Assembly: GCA_039619475.1 (NCBI GenBank)
Contig: CM077116.1
Span: 459,977,576 to 460,041,575, forward strand
Direction of reading: 5' to 3'
Length of the DNA stretch: 64,000 nucleotides
Source of the DNA: Icerya purchasi
Lineage: Eukaryota; Arthropoda; Insecta; Hemiptera; Monophlebidae
Shown here: piece by piece, positions 10,873 to 21,668 of the stretch
Numbering within the stretch: position 1 is the first letter of the stretch
Layout: every line of letters begins with the position of its first letter
Notes under the pieces: generated by a model
What the model saw: the letters and a program-made list of their open reading frames with translations, nothing else
The model's database searches: none
Told to the model about the DNA's origin: nothing
Translations under genes and position numbers: made by a program

Positions 10873-11036
10873 ATTAGGAAAACAATTTACAGTGGGACAC
10901 CATGTTTAAAAAATTAATCTTAAAACCTTAACGTTTCGGAAAGCTTAAACTTATCGTTAAGTGTAAGCTTTCCAAAACGTTAAGGTTTTAAGATTAATTT
11001 TTTAAACATGGTGTCCCACTGTAAATTGTTTTCCTA
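10873..11036. repeat. Near-perfect ~160-bp palindrome (Tc1-like fold-back MITE candidate)
   Basis: The arms, about 80 bp each, are reverse complements with about two mismatches and meet at a loop of only a few bases near 10955. CAGTGGGACACC at 10890 and its complement ending at 11021 are each bordered by TA (10888-10889 and 11022-11023). That resembles the CAGTGGG-type TIR and TA target of Tc1/mariner elements. The complementarity continues 14-15 bp beyond these TA dinucleotides, which a simple insertion would not produce. There is no ORF. Confidence 0.75.
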
Positions 11037-13544
11037 AAATAATTTAGATGTAGAGATGTATTCATTTAAAATTCAACGCTTTCTACATACATAAAAATGT
11101 ATAGCGGCGAATATATGTAATTTTTTATTACAGAATGTCTGATGGCAGACCGATATTCTGAGGCTTACATATTCACCGATCGGCGACGACAGTGATGAGG
11201 CAAGCATTTTTTTGCGGAAGAAAATTGAACGGCAATAGAAATAAAACTTTCGGAATATTAGTTCGATATTCCGAATAAGCTTTCGCACTGAAATGTTGAC
11301 ACTGATAAAATAGTTGAAAGATTTAAAAAATGTTGTATATGTGTGTATTACTTGGTGACCACATGCGCTGAATGAGGAAAGATAAACAAACAACATTTCT
11401 AAACTATAAAGAAAAAATAAAATTCAAATAAAAAAAAAATATTTACAAAAAATAGGAGAACATGCCTTATCAATGTCATTTCGAAATACCTAAACTCGAG
11501 TAAGTGGCTGTTCACAAGGCCACGAAAGCTAAAATAGGAAAACGAGTGTATTTCTGACTCCCCCATTAGTCCGTTGCTAGATTTTTAAGTACATTTTCAG
11601 TTCACAATATCGTTTTCCTTTCACAAGGTCTATCCAGATGATGTGGTTCTTCGGGTCATTTAGCGTTTCCACCGTGATCGTTGTGCACGCGGCACTCAAA
11701 AAAGAGGGGAAAAAAACACTCCTATTCTTGTTTCCAATTTTGGCTGTATTTGATTTCCCTATTCAACCATCTGGTTTTCTAGATATTTCCCCTCTCTTTA
11801 AAATGCTCCACAATTTCGGCTGTTTGCCGCCTTCGATTTCTAGTTCCATTCTTGCAATGTTTTCTTGCTCTTCATATGAACATATCTATTCTGTCCACTA
11901 TTAAGCATTCGAGACGTTGATCAAGGTTTTTGTTTTAATATTCGAGACCTTTCCGGATGAATCGATGTCCCTCCTTTCATACATTAAAACTTAGTATACC
12001 CGCTACCTTTATTTCTACTTTGTATATCCCGCTCTCGAATTATTTCTATTCTTTACTCCTGTACACGTTTATGAATATATAACCTTTCTTCTCTTCCCTT
12101 CCACTTCTCGCGTTAATAGCCTGGTTGAATAAGAAAAAAAAAAAAACGAAACGAGGCGTACTTCCCAACCTTTTTAGATCTTGGCGATTATTCGATTTTT
12201 CCGGTTTTATGCCTGCTTGCAAGTGTAAAACAATAGTGTAATCTGCTGCGGTAAAGGCATAAAGACTGACCCGAAAGAAATAAAATTTAATTTAACAGAG
12301 TGGCTACGTTTTAGCCGACTTGGTTCGAAAGGTCGATAATCCCTCGCCCGCGCGTATACGGAACGTTAGGGATTAGTCGGTTTGTTTTCATACGGGACAC
12401 CTATACTGTGTTAATAACAGTTCAGCTGCAGCGAGTATGGGAAAAAAGTAATACAATTTTGCGGTAAATCAAGTCTTTAATTGAATCCGCATTTTGTTGC
12501 AAAACGGATGCTTTCGTTAGAGTGAGCTGGTTACTGCGACCGTCGAAGAAGTGGCCGCCAACAACGATTCAGTGGACCATAATGTCGAAATCGATACTGA
12601 ATTGACGTCATCCTGCATCGCTTCTCGGTGCGACTGCGACGGATTTCCTCACGAAGCGACGCACTGGCAAGAACGGTTTATAATTTAATAGTAATAGAAA
12701 TCTCGCACTTTTCGCGTCATTTTTTTTTTTTCATGCGCTTGTATTTTTAGACGGCCCTTAATGTCGGCTACCCGTACCCAAATCCGATATATAAATAAAA
12801 TTACCCTCCGACTCTTACGTAAAGCAAGTAACGGGCGACTTTTATTCAATGGACGGAATTATTGAAAAGTATTTCCACCGAAATTCCCCCGCCTGTCGTG
12901 ATTATTAATTTTACAGCGGCCATCTGTTTTTCAAATCCCGTTTTAATTAGAACTCTCTTTACGAGCTGTTTCTAAAAAATACCGAATACTTTTATTTAAA
13001 TAGCACAGAACAAATCTGATATTCGCTCGAAGTTATTGGTATCAGCGTGATTCTTTTTAATAATAGTAAATAGAAGTCTCGCACAAAAAAAAAAAAAAAA
13101 GGTTAATCAAAACACCCGTAGTATAATACCAATATATGTATAAATATATGTACATACGTGTCCATTATAAGTAATAAACAAATTCGATCCTTAGAACCTC
13201 GCTATGGGGGGACGGCACCACCTTCGGATGAATCGTTTTCTATAATTGTTAAAGAAGAATTTCAGCTGACTTTATTATTTTTCGAAAAATGATGTTTCTC
13301 TTTCACGGTGATTGGAAAATTTACGATTTGCGCAAATAATTTTTATTAAAATTTCCCGCAACGCACTTCTGTAACGCAAACACGTTACGTGATTTCCGAA
13401 TAACACAAGATAACTGCTTACTCCGGTAATGTAAGAATAACGTAATCATTAATATAAACTCGATCCTACGGAGCTCGCGTCATGAAAGGGACGGGTTTTT
13501 GACGTTTCGTCTTCAAGATTTCGCCCTAGATAATTTCGTTCTCG
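11037..13544. other. Spacer, no recognisable gene
   Basis: Mixed sequence. The part at about 12,300-12,700 is less AT-rich and contains more CpG than its surroundings but has no long frame. Short frames at 11073-11396 and 11638-11904 have no recognised motif. I see no splice-bounded coding exon that I can defend. Confidence 0.45.
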
Positions 13545-13880
13545 CTAGGTTCCGCCTCGCTCTATTCGAAGTTTTTTTTCCTCTTTCTCTCTTGTGCATG
13601 TGTCGTGTGTAACTATTACGGAGATTACAGAACGTTTAACCCTCCCGTCCGAAAGGAAGCCTATAACGTTTACAACATTTGAAAGAGTTTCCTGTATGTG
13701 TCCTGGTTTGGCCGAGTTGTACATCTGTAACGCAATGAACTTTTGAGCAAGTAAGGAGTAAGTGCGGGACCGTTGAGGCAACCGTCTGATTGCATAAAGA
13801 ACACATAGACGGAAGCGAATACTTGTCGATTACATGTTTTTGCGAGAGATGGTCATGTGACCAGTTCGTAGTTGGCTGAG
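13545..13880 (-). pseudogene. LINE ORF2 C-terminal tail
   Basis: Minus-strand frames read QLRTGHMTISRKNM near 13855, resembling the RTGH motif after RNase H in I/LOA-type ORF2. The open run 13781-13545 contains HIQETLSNVVNVIGFL, resembling the LxxxxxVxxFLxxTG end of such proteins. It is weakly conserved and frameshifted. Its position downstream of the RNase H block on the same strand supports the call. Confidence 0.5.
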
Positions 13881-14189
13881 GATCTTAAAAAATCGCGACG
13901 GTTGTGTGTCGTGTTCCTTTCGGTGGTTACCGTGATTCGACCGAGTGCTTAGTATTTTTTTAAAAATGCCGTACTTTTCCGCTGATCTTTACAAATATAT
14001 ACATATACGTACGTCATCGAGGGGGCGATAGGTCGGCATTCTCTAGCACTGACCAGAATACAGTGGGACGTGCCGCCACGTTGACCTCTTCTTTATCAGG
14101 CAGCTCGATGTGTGTCGTTGCAGTTGATGCGGAGAGTGGCATATTTGTTATATCAGCCGGTTGTCGTATTTTTTTGGTTTCTTAACATA

Positions 14190-14420
14190 TTTAAGGACTG
14201 TAAAGAATCAGTAACTACGAGGATATTATTTTGGATTTATTGTTGGTCATGACGAGCTGATAGAGGCAATGTGTAATTCCAGCAAGTTCTGCGTACAATG
14301 CGGAACAGCCATCGTTGAGTTTAAAAACTCCGTCTGTAGTGCTCTGACCATTGAACGAGCAGGCTGCAAGCAGTGGGGTCCTGCATCACCGTTTGCCCTA
14401 GCTCTATCTGATAGATGGTC
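14190..14420 (-). pseudogene. LINE RNase H domain remnant
   Basis: Minus-strand translation gives DGVFKLNDGCSALYAELAG followed, after one frame slip, by VVTDSLQSLNML. These match the catalytic Glu segment (YAEL-type) and the TDSxxxL Asp segment of RNase H domains in I-type LINEs. The first catalytic Asp region and the C-terminal His segment are not recognisable. It follows the RT block in the same orientation. Confidence 0.7.
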
Positions 14421-14449
14421 CTAATATTCATTAATTGTTCAATGAGTCG

Positions 14450-15400
14450 CCTGAGAAAACTAGTGCATCGAAAGATTTCAATAGAGATTTACCAGATGAG
14501 TTATACGACTGGCACCCGCAGTTGATTCATAACGGATCAGCGATCTGTAGATATTAAAAAGGAATTTAGGGTTGATGTTACATCTGGGACTAGTCAGATA
14601 CTTCAATATACGGGGATAAATTTAGTGCATCGAAGTTTCAGATGAGCAATATGAGACTTTAAGGTAAGCTCGGAGTCGCGGGATCAACCAAGGAATTTGG
14701 CAATTATTTTTCGAAGAAGGAAAAAGTTGTTTTAGGTCTAGAGGTAACTTTTCGGAGAGAAACAATGCTCCCTGCAAAAATTAGCCTCTACAATTTTACT
14801 AGCCGGGATACTAGTAGTCCGTTATTTTCAAACCAACTCTGTATTTTACTAAAAGTTTTCTGGAGAATTTTCTGAACGTTAGAAGGAAAGGCAGACGATA
14901 AGATCATCGATAATATGGCTGACGAGATACAATTAGAGTTATATCATTAACGTAAATTATAAGTAAAGTTGCCTAAACGGGTAGAGTTTGGTGTCACATT
15001 AATCTCAGTTGGAATGGGAGCCGATATTGATGAACCAGTTTTAACCGGATCGTTCTGTTGCTTTAAAAAAAAAAAAGGCAATATATTTACCTATTTGGCC
15101 GTTTATTCTAGCAGTTTTCAGCTTTAATCCATGCTTTTCCTAAATATAGAAAGATAAAACATACATGTGCTGATGGCGGTGGAAGCTCGTTAATATTCGT
15201 CATTGCAGGCTTATTAAGTGGTGTTTTTTAATCTGACTCTTCGCTCTGAGTAGGAGAAAGGATATTGCTTTGTTCGAAGAAATACAGAAGGTACCCTTTT
15301 TCCCCATTATTTTTGATGCTTAAGAAAGAAATTGAACAGTATCTTTCAGAACAGAATGAGTCTTTATCGTGTTTTAATATTGGAATAATATAGGTCATTA
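14450..15400 (-). pseudogene. LINE reverse transcriptase (middle and palm)
   Basis: From 15400 downward the minus strand shows PILKHDKDSF (the PIxKPxKD motif), FFEQSNILSPTQSE (resembling LxxxxLLPxxQxGFR), GSSISAPIPTE, IIYVNDITLIVSRQ (the LYINDI motif) and HIIDDLIVCL, where the catalytic YADD box reads IIDD. Next is ILQKTFSKIQSWFENNGLLV (the W-x-x-x-x-GL motif) and INPKFLFNIYRSLIR. The pieces lie in several frames with many stops. Motif order is that of a non-LTR RT. Confidence 0.75.
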
Positions 15401-15427
15401 CATCATCTGATGACTAAATTCAATTAC

Positions 15428-15431
<4 letters not shown>

Positions 15432-15469
<38 letters not shown>
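15432..15469. repeat. (TA)n microsatellite abutting the BEL LTR
   Basis: TA repeats run up to the first base of the LTR. The last five bases (TATAT, 15465-15469) equal the five bases after the other LTR (19956-19960). Confidence 0.9.
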
Positions 15470-15473
<4 letters not shown>

Positions 15474-15845
15474 TAGTTTATTTACTTGCCGGATGCAAAT
15501 CAATATTACGCACAATGATGAACAAATAATAAACCAATTGTATTCAAAATAATAACATCGAAACGAAAGAATTTGTTTTAAGTAAACTGCACGAATAACG
15601 AACGAGAGAACAATAAACCAAAAAAAAATGGCCATGTTTTTTTAACCGTTGGTCAACGGTCAATTTTAAATTAGTTGCCACAGATCATATCGATATGAAA
15701 TGCGACATATCGATAAACGATATTTTCGATTTGTATTTAAATAACAAATATTATTTATAAATAAAAGAATATTATTTATGATTAAACGAATATTACTTAA
15801 GAATAAACAAATATTATTTACGAATAAATAAATATTATCCAAACA
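15470..15845 (-). repeat. BEL/Pao 3' LTR
   Basis: 376 bp, direct repeat of 19568-19955. The block from about 15640 to 15845 is identical by eye to its partner. It contains short inverted motifs (CCGTTGGTCAACGG; ATCGATAT...ATATCGAT). Confidence 0.93.
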
Positions 15846-15864
15846 TACTCCCGCGGCTGGACAC
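15846..15864 (-). other. Polypurine tract of the BEL/Pao element
   Basis: On the minus strand the bases before the 3' LTR read CCGCGGGAGTA, then TGTTTGG. A GGGAGTA end to the purine tract is common in BEL/Pao elements and primes plus-strand DNA synthesis. Here it is short and includes pyrimidines. Confidence 0.6.
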
Positions 15865-15869
15865 TTCTA

Positions 15870-16265
15870 AAGGTTGTCCAGCAATTTCACAATCTTATTG
15901 GTGCATCTTTTTTTAACAACATTTCTTGTACGAATTGATACGACCCGCACCTGTCCTTGTAGGTCTGGATAAACTTGCTCAATGCGACCTATGTGCCATT
16001 CGTATGGCCTAGAGTTGTCTTCTTTAATGAGGACGATATCACCGACGGACAGGTTCTCGATACGCGAACTTCACTTGTCTCGGCCCTTTAACATATTGAG
16101 ATAGTCCTTAGACCAAAACCCTTGAACCTGATTTCTCAAAAGTTTGAACCATTCGGATAACTTGAGCGACTTGTCAGTTGTTTGTTCTGTGACTGATATC
16201 GAGCAGACAGGTTCGCCAATTAAGAAGTGTGCAGGAGTGATCGCACTGTCAGTATCTGACGATGT
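15870..16265 (-). pseudogene. BEL/Pao pol C-terminus (DUF5641)
   Basis: Minus-strand frames read ITPAHFLIGEPV, EWFKLLRNQVQGFWSKDYL, LSVGDIVLIKEDN and WHIGRIEQVYPDLQG, then VVSIRTRN. This is the DUF5641 domain after the integrase core of BEL/Pao polyproteins (xPxHFLIGxPL, FWxxWxxEYL, GDLVLVKDE, WPLGRI motifs). It has at least one in-frame stop and ends just before the polypurine tract. Confidence 0.85.
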
Positions 16266-16560
16266 AGGTTTTTTAGCATAATGGTCGAGAACTCATTATG
16301 CCTTCGAACTCAGCGAAAAATGTCGAATATTCTTCATAAGTTAATACTTGACCACCGTTAACCCGAACCAAATGATATTTTGCAGACTTTGCAGCTTCTT
16401 CCACTGAGGATGCGCCTGTTAAGAGGTCATCCATACAGAATTCATTTGCCATTGCACGAGACGCGGCAGGATTCGAATCCTTCAATTCGTTGCTTAGCAC
16501 CACGAGGCATTTTGTTGCTAAGAACGATGCTGGAGCAGTTCCATATGTAACCGTCTTCAA
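16266..16560 (-). pseudogene. BEL/Pao RT palm joined to integrase C-terminal segment
   Basis: The 95-aa frame starts with TVTYGTAPASFLATKCL, the RT segment of BEL/Pao, and reaches FCMDDLLTGASSVEEAAK, where the catalytic YVDD box reads CMDD. Without a frame change it continues as KYHLVRV and LTYEEYSTFFAEFEGIM then SSRPLC, which belong to the integrase C-terminal part just before DUF5641. The RT connection, RNase H, integrase zinc domain and integrase catalytic core, several hundred residues, have been removed by an in-frame deletion near position 16385. The copy could not integrate on its own. Confidence 0.85.
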
Positions 16561-16599
16561 ACGATAATCGAGAACCTTTTCTTTGTGTTTTTCTCGTCA

Positions 16600-17042
16600 A
16601 ACAATTCTCTAAAGATCCCGATCTTCTTGGTGAACTATAATTTGTCTATACATTTTTGAAATGTCGGCAGAAAAGGCGATGTTATGTTCGCGAAATCGAA
16701 CGAGAATGTCGAATAGTTGCGGCTGTATTGTTAGACCGACCATCAAGATGTCATTTAACGAAACGTCCGATTTTGATTTTGCTGATGCATTGAAGACGAC
16801 ACGCAGCCCTTTTGTTGTTGTACTTTCCGGTTGTAAAACCGCTTGATGTGGTATGTAGTATGCTGGATTGAACGAATTTTCGAATAAAATTTTGGACAGA
16901 CATTTTTCCATGTGGCTTCATACTCGCGCATGAAGTCGATATATTGAGTCCGAATTTCAAAAACGGCCACTGTTGGTGCGCGAATACGTCTTTTCGAAAT
17001 GGCCATTGCAATTTTCATGCTCTGAATTAGACTGGTTTTCAA
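16600..17042 (-). pseudogene. BEL/Pao RT N-terminal part
   Basis: The minus-strand frame 16911-16609 contains YYIPHQAVLQPESTTTK, LRVVFNASAKSKSDVSLND and FSADISKMYRQIIVHQEDRD. These match RT fingers and motif A of BEL/Pao (YYLPHHxVxxPxSxTTKxRVVFDASA; DIxKMFxQ). The Asp of FDASA is Asn here, while the motif A Asp in ADISKM is kept. Overlapping frames upstream (17042-16755) carry the connecting region. Frameshifts break it from both the protease and the later RT. Confidence 0.88.
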
Positions 17043-17720
17043 TACTTGCTTCTTCGATGTACCAAAATTTTTCTAGTTGTCGACCGATATCGAACGTTGT
17101 CAAACCACAATACTCACTATTTGGTTTATTTTGTACCACGTATGGACCACTGATCAACCATTCGAGTTTCGAGTTACGAAGAAAAATTGTTTCGCATTGG
17201 GAATTTTCGTTTGAGATAATTGCTTCATAGAACTCGGCACCGATTACAATATTCACATGATCGTGACGAAGTTGATCTTCAGCGAAATTAAGCGTCGGAT
17301 TATTTACGATTGTCTTTGTAATCGGATCAGAAACAATTTTAAATGGAATTTAAGCTACAACGTCAGCTTCTACTTCTATCGAAAAGCTTCCGAAACGAGA
17401 TTTCAAAATGAAATTTGTAGTTCGACTCGATGATGTACAATCTCCAGTTACGCCTCCAATTGAGACGCCTAATGATTTTGATGTAACCCATCTATTGCTA
17501 TTGACGAATTTTTCGGTAATTAAATTTCCCTGAGAACAATTGTCAAGAAGAACTCGAGCTTTAATGACTTTTGTAAATCCATTTTCAGTTGGCTACACTA
17601 CTGATACAACTGCGGTTGGGAGTACTACCAATTTATTTACATTTGACGTTGCTATGCCGGTGAACGAAGTTTTTGTGGCGTTAGTATTTGTATTCGATGA
17701 CGACTGAGCACCATTTACCG
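17043..17720 (-). pseudogene. BEL/Pao aspartic protease region (DUF1758)
   Basis: Minus-strand frames read KARVLLDNCSQGNLITE, corresponding to the ARALLDSGSQxxFITE active-site motif of the DUF1758 retropepsin. The catalytic DSG is DNC here, so the protease is inactivated. Further downstream, NIVIGAEFYEAIIS and LEWLISGPYVV match the DxLIGADxY and GWIVSG positions of the domain. The segment is split by several frameshifts. Confidence 0.8.
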
Positions 17721-17759
17721 ATAACGATCCTTCAACTGAACTAGGCTTGTGGAAATCAT

Positions 17760-18600
17760 TCTCCCGATGTGATGATGATGTCTACCACCACATTTTAAAC
17801 AGTTCGGACGAATGCATGTAATTACTCCGTGTTCGCTGCTAAAACCTATTTCACACATAACCGTTCTTCTTTTTTAACGATATCGAATCTTTCCTTCGCC
17901 GATTTAGCATGGAATTTATCACATTGATTTAGGTAATGTTGCTGCGAACATGCAACACATTTCGGCGGTTTGCTTACGATTGTTGTAAACGATTTCTTTT
18001 CCGCTTTCTGAGCTACTACCGGTGACGATTTATGAACCGATAGTAGATAATTATCGGTAGCGAACGATCTTGCCTGTAAACATTTTTGTAGAGTATCCGA
18101 TTTCGGGAACTCCGCACTCGAGTCGAGAGAATTTTCGAATTCTCTGGCAGTACGCCCGTCTAATTTTGAAATGACTATATGTGCAACGAATTTCGAAAAA
18201 GTTTGTTCTATAATTTCACCGTTTGATTTAAGACGTCGAACAATCACGTCAGTTTGATCTAATAGCGAGCGAATTTTAGTTTCATTTTTTATCGGTTCCA
18301 AGTTAAGCAACTTATTAAACAGTGTGCGAATTACTGTTTATTTGTTATCGTAACGCGATAGTATTATGCCCATGCTTCCGGATACGCACTATCCGTTAAC
18401 TCGAAATAGCGAACTATTTCATGAGCTGAACCAATTAATGATTGTTTTAAATAAAATAATTTTTGTACATTTGATAAATCAATGGAATTATGTACAAGGT
18501 TTTCAAACAGTTCTTTAAAATTTTTAAAACTAAGTAAATCACCGTTAAACGAGAGAACTTGAATCTTTTCGAGTTTGGGAACAGCTGCTGATGATTGACG
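17760..18600 (-). pseudogene. BEL/Pao gag (DUF1759 and zinc knuckle)
   Basis: Starting near 18580, the minus strand reads PKLEKIQVLSFNGDLLSF, NLVHNSIDLSNVQKLFYLK and GSAHEIVRYFELT, the DUF1759 gag domain of BEL/Pao elements. The open run 18310-17846 then has IISKLDGRTAREFE and the terminal CVACSQQHYLNQC plus ERFDIVKKEERLC, the CxxC-SxxHxLxxC zinc-binding region. Another knuckle-like CIRPNCLKC follows near 17800. Upstream, 18798-18607, is a weaker coiled N-terminal part. Confidence 0.85.
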
Positions 18601-19546
18601 AACTGACTAATTTACGTCGCTTGGCAGTAACGCGTCTCGATGTGATTCTACAGACAATTTTTTTTGAAATGATTTAAATTTTCCTTCATATAAAGTACCT
18701 GTTTCGCTCCACATTTGAATGATCAGCTGATTTATCATAGTCTTCGGCTTCTTCATCTGCTGCCATGATAAGTTGTTCAATTTCTGTTTGGTGTACATTT
18801 AATTGGATGCGAAATCTATTCACTTCGATTTCAAACCGAGAAACTAGTTCCGTGTCTAGTGTTTATTTAAGAAGTTTTTCAATTTGACTTTTTATTCTGC
18901 CGAGTTTCAGTTTAAAAAGACGAATCCCTTTTTTTCATTTGATCCATTTTTAGAATTTCTTGTTACTGATTATAGTAAAAAGGAAAAAAAAGAATTGAAA
19001 CTTATTTTAAAACCGAAATTTTCGAAGTGATATCCTTACAAGAAATTAAATTTTAGTGTCCTAAATTATGTAGCATCGATTACGAATGGAATGAAATTAT
19101 TCAAATGAAAACGACTAAATATTTATCGATATGATCGAATGTAACTTATAATAATAAAGGAAAATAATAATGCTTACTGCAACTAGAAGAGAATAATTTT
19201 CCGGTGTTGTATTCAAATAATCGACGATTGAGTAAACGCGCAACTTCCCGATCCACGATATTAAAAAACCACCGAATATGTTTCTTTTTTTTTCCACGAT
19301 ACACGGCTTCCGAAAAATACACGAATAACACTACTTCGAATTTTACACGGTAAAGTAAATAGGCTCTTTATTGCTTTTGTAACCGATGGGAATGTGATTC
19401 GAACACGATATTCGGAGTTGTAAATTCCGAAGGTTAAACAGGATAAAAACACGATTTAAGATCTATTTCTCTAGCGAAGAAATTAAGTAAAATATACGAA
19501 ATTAGCTTTTGTTTTGAGATTAGTTCGAAACGCGAAATTGACTGAA

Positions 19547-19563
19547 TCCGGCCCGGAGGACCA
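19547..19563 (-). other. Primer-binding site of the BEL/Pao element
   Basis: On the minus strand, four bases after the 5' LTR end, the sequence is TGGTCCTCCGGGCCGGA. It starts with TGG, the complement of a tRNA CCA end, and resembles the TGGTCC..CGAxCCGGA class found next to BEL/Pao LTRs. I do not assign the tRNA. Confidence 0.7.
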
Positions 19564-19567
19564 AAAA

Positions 19568-19955
19568 TGTTTAGTTTATTTATTTGCCGGATGCAGATCA
19601 ATATTAAGCACAATGATGAACAAATAATAAACCAATTGTATTCAAAATAATAACATCGAAACGAAAGAATTTGTTTTAAGTAAACTGCACGAGCTACACG
19701 AATAACGAATAACGAACAACGAACAAGCAATAAAAAAACGGCCATGTTTTTTTAACCGTTGGTCAACGGTCAATTTTAAATTAGTTGCCACAGATCATAT
19801 CGATATGAAATGCGACATATCGATAAACGATATTTTCGATTTGTATTTAAATAACAAATATTATTTATAAATAAAAGAATATTATTTATGATTAAACGAA
19901 TATTACTTAAGAATAAACAAATATTATTTACGAATAAATAAATATTATCCAAACA
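19568..19955 (-). repeat. BEL/Pao 5' LTR
   Basis: 388 bp. It is longer than its partner mainly through extra AACGAATAACGAAC-type repeats near 19685-19730. It is followed by TATAT, matching the base pairs before 15470. Confidence 0.93.
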
Positions 19956-20400
19956 TATATATTTAGGAGAAGTTCCTTTGCTTATAGTGTGATAGATGTT
20001 TAACCGTGTGTGGATAAACAGAATCGGAACCGGGTGTGTTGTGGGGGGTATGTGATATTTAAGTGAAAAGTCGAGTTCAGACACAATTAAACTGCTGTTA
20101 ATCGCTTCCAAGAACTGTTGGAAAAAGGGTAGTTCTTGTTGTTTACAAAATACTTTTTTTGGAAGTAAATTCGGTAGAGGAGCGTTTGGGAAAAGAACTC
20201 ATTTTGCTAGTGTTGTGCAGAGACATCCGCAACATTGTCCAGATCTAATATGACCGTGTTATTATAGATTTAGGAGATTATAAAGAATTGAATCCATTAA
20301 GGCGGTTCTTCGTTGATTTAATTTTTGTCCGCGTAATAAGGTTAGATGTGGCTCGGCTGATGAACGCAGTGAAAGAAATTCACGATTATTACTTCTTCGT
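19956..20400 (-). pseudogene. Start of LINE RT, cut by the BEL insertion
   Basis: The minus-strand frame near 20110 (NSSLIVSELDFSLKY) resembles the FSxxELxxAI segment at the beginning of non-LTR RTs, where SAPG/PG-D normally follows. The LINE reading stops at the LTR boundary and resumes at about 15400 with PILKHDKD. Weak on its own; the call rests on context. Confidence 0.45.
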
Positions 20401-21100
20401 TTTAATTATGAAACATTAAAGCATGTTTAACTTTTTGAATTAGGACCACGAATAGTTTGGAAAATTTGTATTCTCTGCGTGCTCGCTTACGGTTTCGTAT
20501 TTGCTAGGGGAACCTTGTTGCATGGAGCACGGTGATGGTGGGACGAAGGGATAGATGTACAGATCGTCATATCAGCAAAGACAAGTTCTGGAAAATTTTT
20601 TGAAATTTTCTCTGACAAATGGCCAAAGCTGGTGTGGGACGGAGGCGTTATCTCTGAACATTTCTTAGCTTTATGAAACAAGAGGTGAAGTGTGATGATA
20701 TAGGTGTTGGAGCGTTTGGCAGAAGATTTGTGTTATGTATTAAAATGTGGAAATAGTCGTAAAAACCAAGGTCGGGCAGTAATATGGACTCAAGTTTAGG
20801 GTGTATGACCGAGAAAGAATAGGTTAAACAATAATGGAAAACACGTTATGTGAGAAGTTGAAATGCAAGGGAATTGGTTGCAGGATTAAGCATAAATTAT
20901 TAGCTAGTAATAGTTTAGTAATGACTGTTCCATGTTTGTTTTTGTATATGTTGATCGTCAGATTGATGAATTGAATGGGGGCGTTGAAGTCACCTAATAT
21001 TATCGAAGGTTTAGGTAATTTTAAGTTCGCGACAGCTACTGAAAAACTGTTTGGAGGAGTAGAGCAGTTACATAGTGTAACTCGCAAGTTAGCAAAAAAG
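20401..21100 (-). pseudogene. LINE APE-type endonuclease remnant
   Basis: The minus-strand open run 21087-20824 contains KPSIILGDFNAPIQF, the SDH/GDFN-box-containing part of the APE endonuclease that nicks target DNA for LINE insertion. It continues with ANNLCLILQPIPLHFNFSHN, equivalent to NLxLLNxxxxTHFxxxxxS. Frames on either side continue the domain with stops. The catalytic Asp and Asn of GDFN are kept, but the protein is broken. Confidence 0.7.
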
Positions 21101-21332
21101 GGGGCATGGATAGATTAACCTGTGGAGAGGAATTGAGACTGACTAGGTACGATGGAGTTGTAGATAACAGATAGGATGCCTCCTTTTTTGCTCTAACGCT
21201 TTAATTATTATTATTGTACCGAAAGAGTCTATAATTTTTGACTTTCGGTTAGCGATTTCAGATACGGTTTTTGTGAGCATATAGCAAAAGGCCTCACTGG
21301 ATCAGTTGCATCAGTCACGTGGTCGTCTATTT

Positions 21333-21668
21333 TCAGATTCTATTGATGAGAAATGGTTTCGTTATTGCAAGCATGTGTAACGATTCGTCATAGCTACTGG
21401 TATAATTAACTGCATATGTTCTTTGGATGGTGCCTACTATCTGATAAATTTCTTTGAATTCCTCGGACTCCACTATGAAAATTATTTGTTCCGGGTTGAA
21501 AAAGTGTTTGGCTCCTTCAATTATGTCTACCGGTGTTGCAGTTGGCCGTTCGATAAGTGTCTCAGTTGGTGCAGATTTATCTTCTTTATCTGGTTGTTTT
21601 TCATTAAGAGCCGGCCGCTTACGTAGCGCCTCAGATAAGAATAGCATTGGTATCGGGTCAACAAACAC
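21333..21668 (-). pseudogene. LINE ORF1-like fragment
   Basis: 111-aa frame on the minus strand, charged and Pro/Thr-rich at the start, ending in KEIYQIVGTIQRTYAVNY. Its position directly upstream of the endonuclease is where ORF1 (RNA-binding gag-like) would end. I recognise no zinc knuckle, so the call is by position and composition only. Confidence 0.35.

Larger units (their letters stand above)
15470..19955 (-). mobile_element. BEL/Pao LTR retrotransposon, internally deleted
   Basis: Two direct LTRs (15470-15845 and 19568-19955), each starting TG and ending CA, flank minus-strand gag and pol remnants. The target duplication is TATAT. Next to the 5' LTR lies a TGG-initiated primer-binding site, and next to the 3' LTR a GGGAGTA-ending purine tract. 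The order gag zinc knuckle, DUF1758-type protease, RT, and the integrase C-terminal DUF5641 domain is typical of BEL/Pao. At 4.49 kb it is shorter than usual family members because most of RNase H and integrase are missing. The LTRs differ by about three substitutions plus one indel cluster, so insertion was recent relative to the decay of its ORFs. Confidence 0.93.

Noticed and set aside
11638..11904. 88-aa frame with a hydrophobic start resembling a signal peptide
   Set aside because: Low-complexity and without a recognisable mature domain; hydrophobic starts are expected by chance in T-rich sequence.
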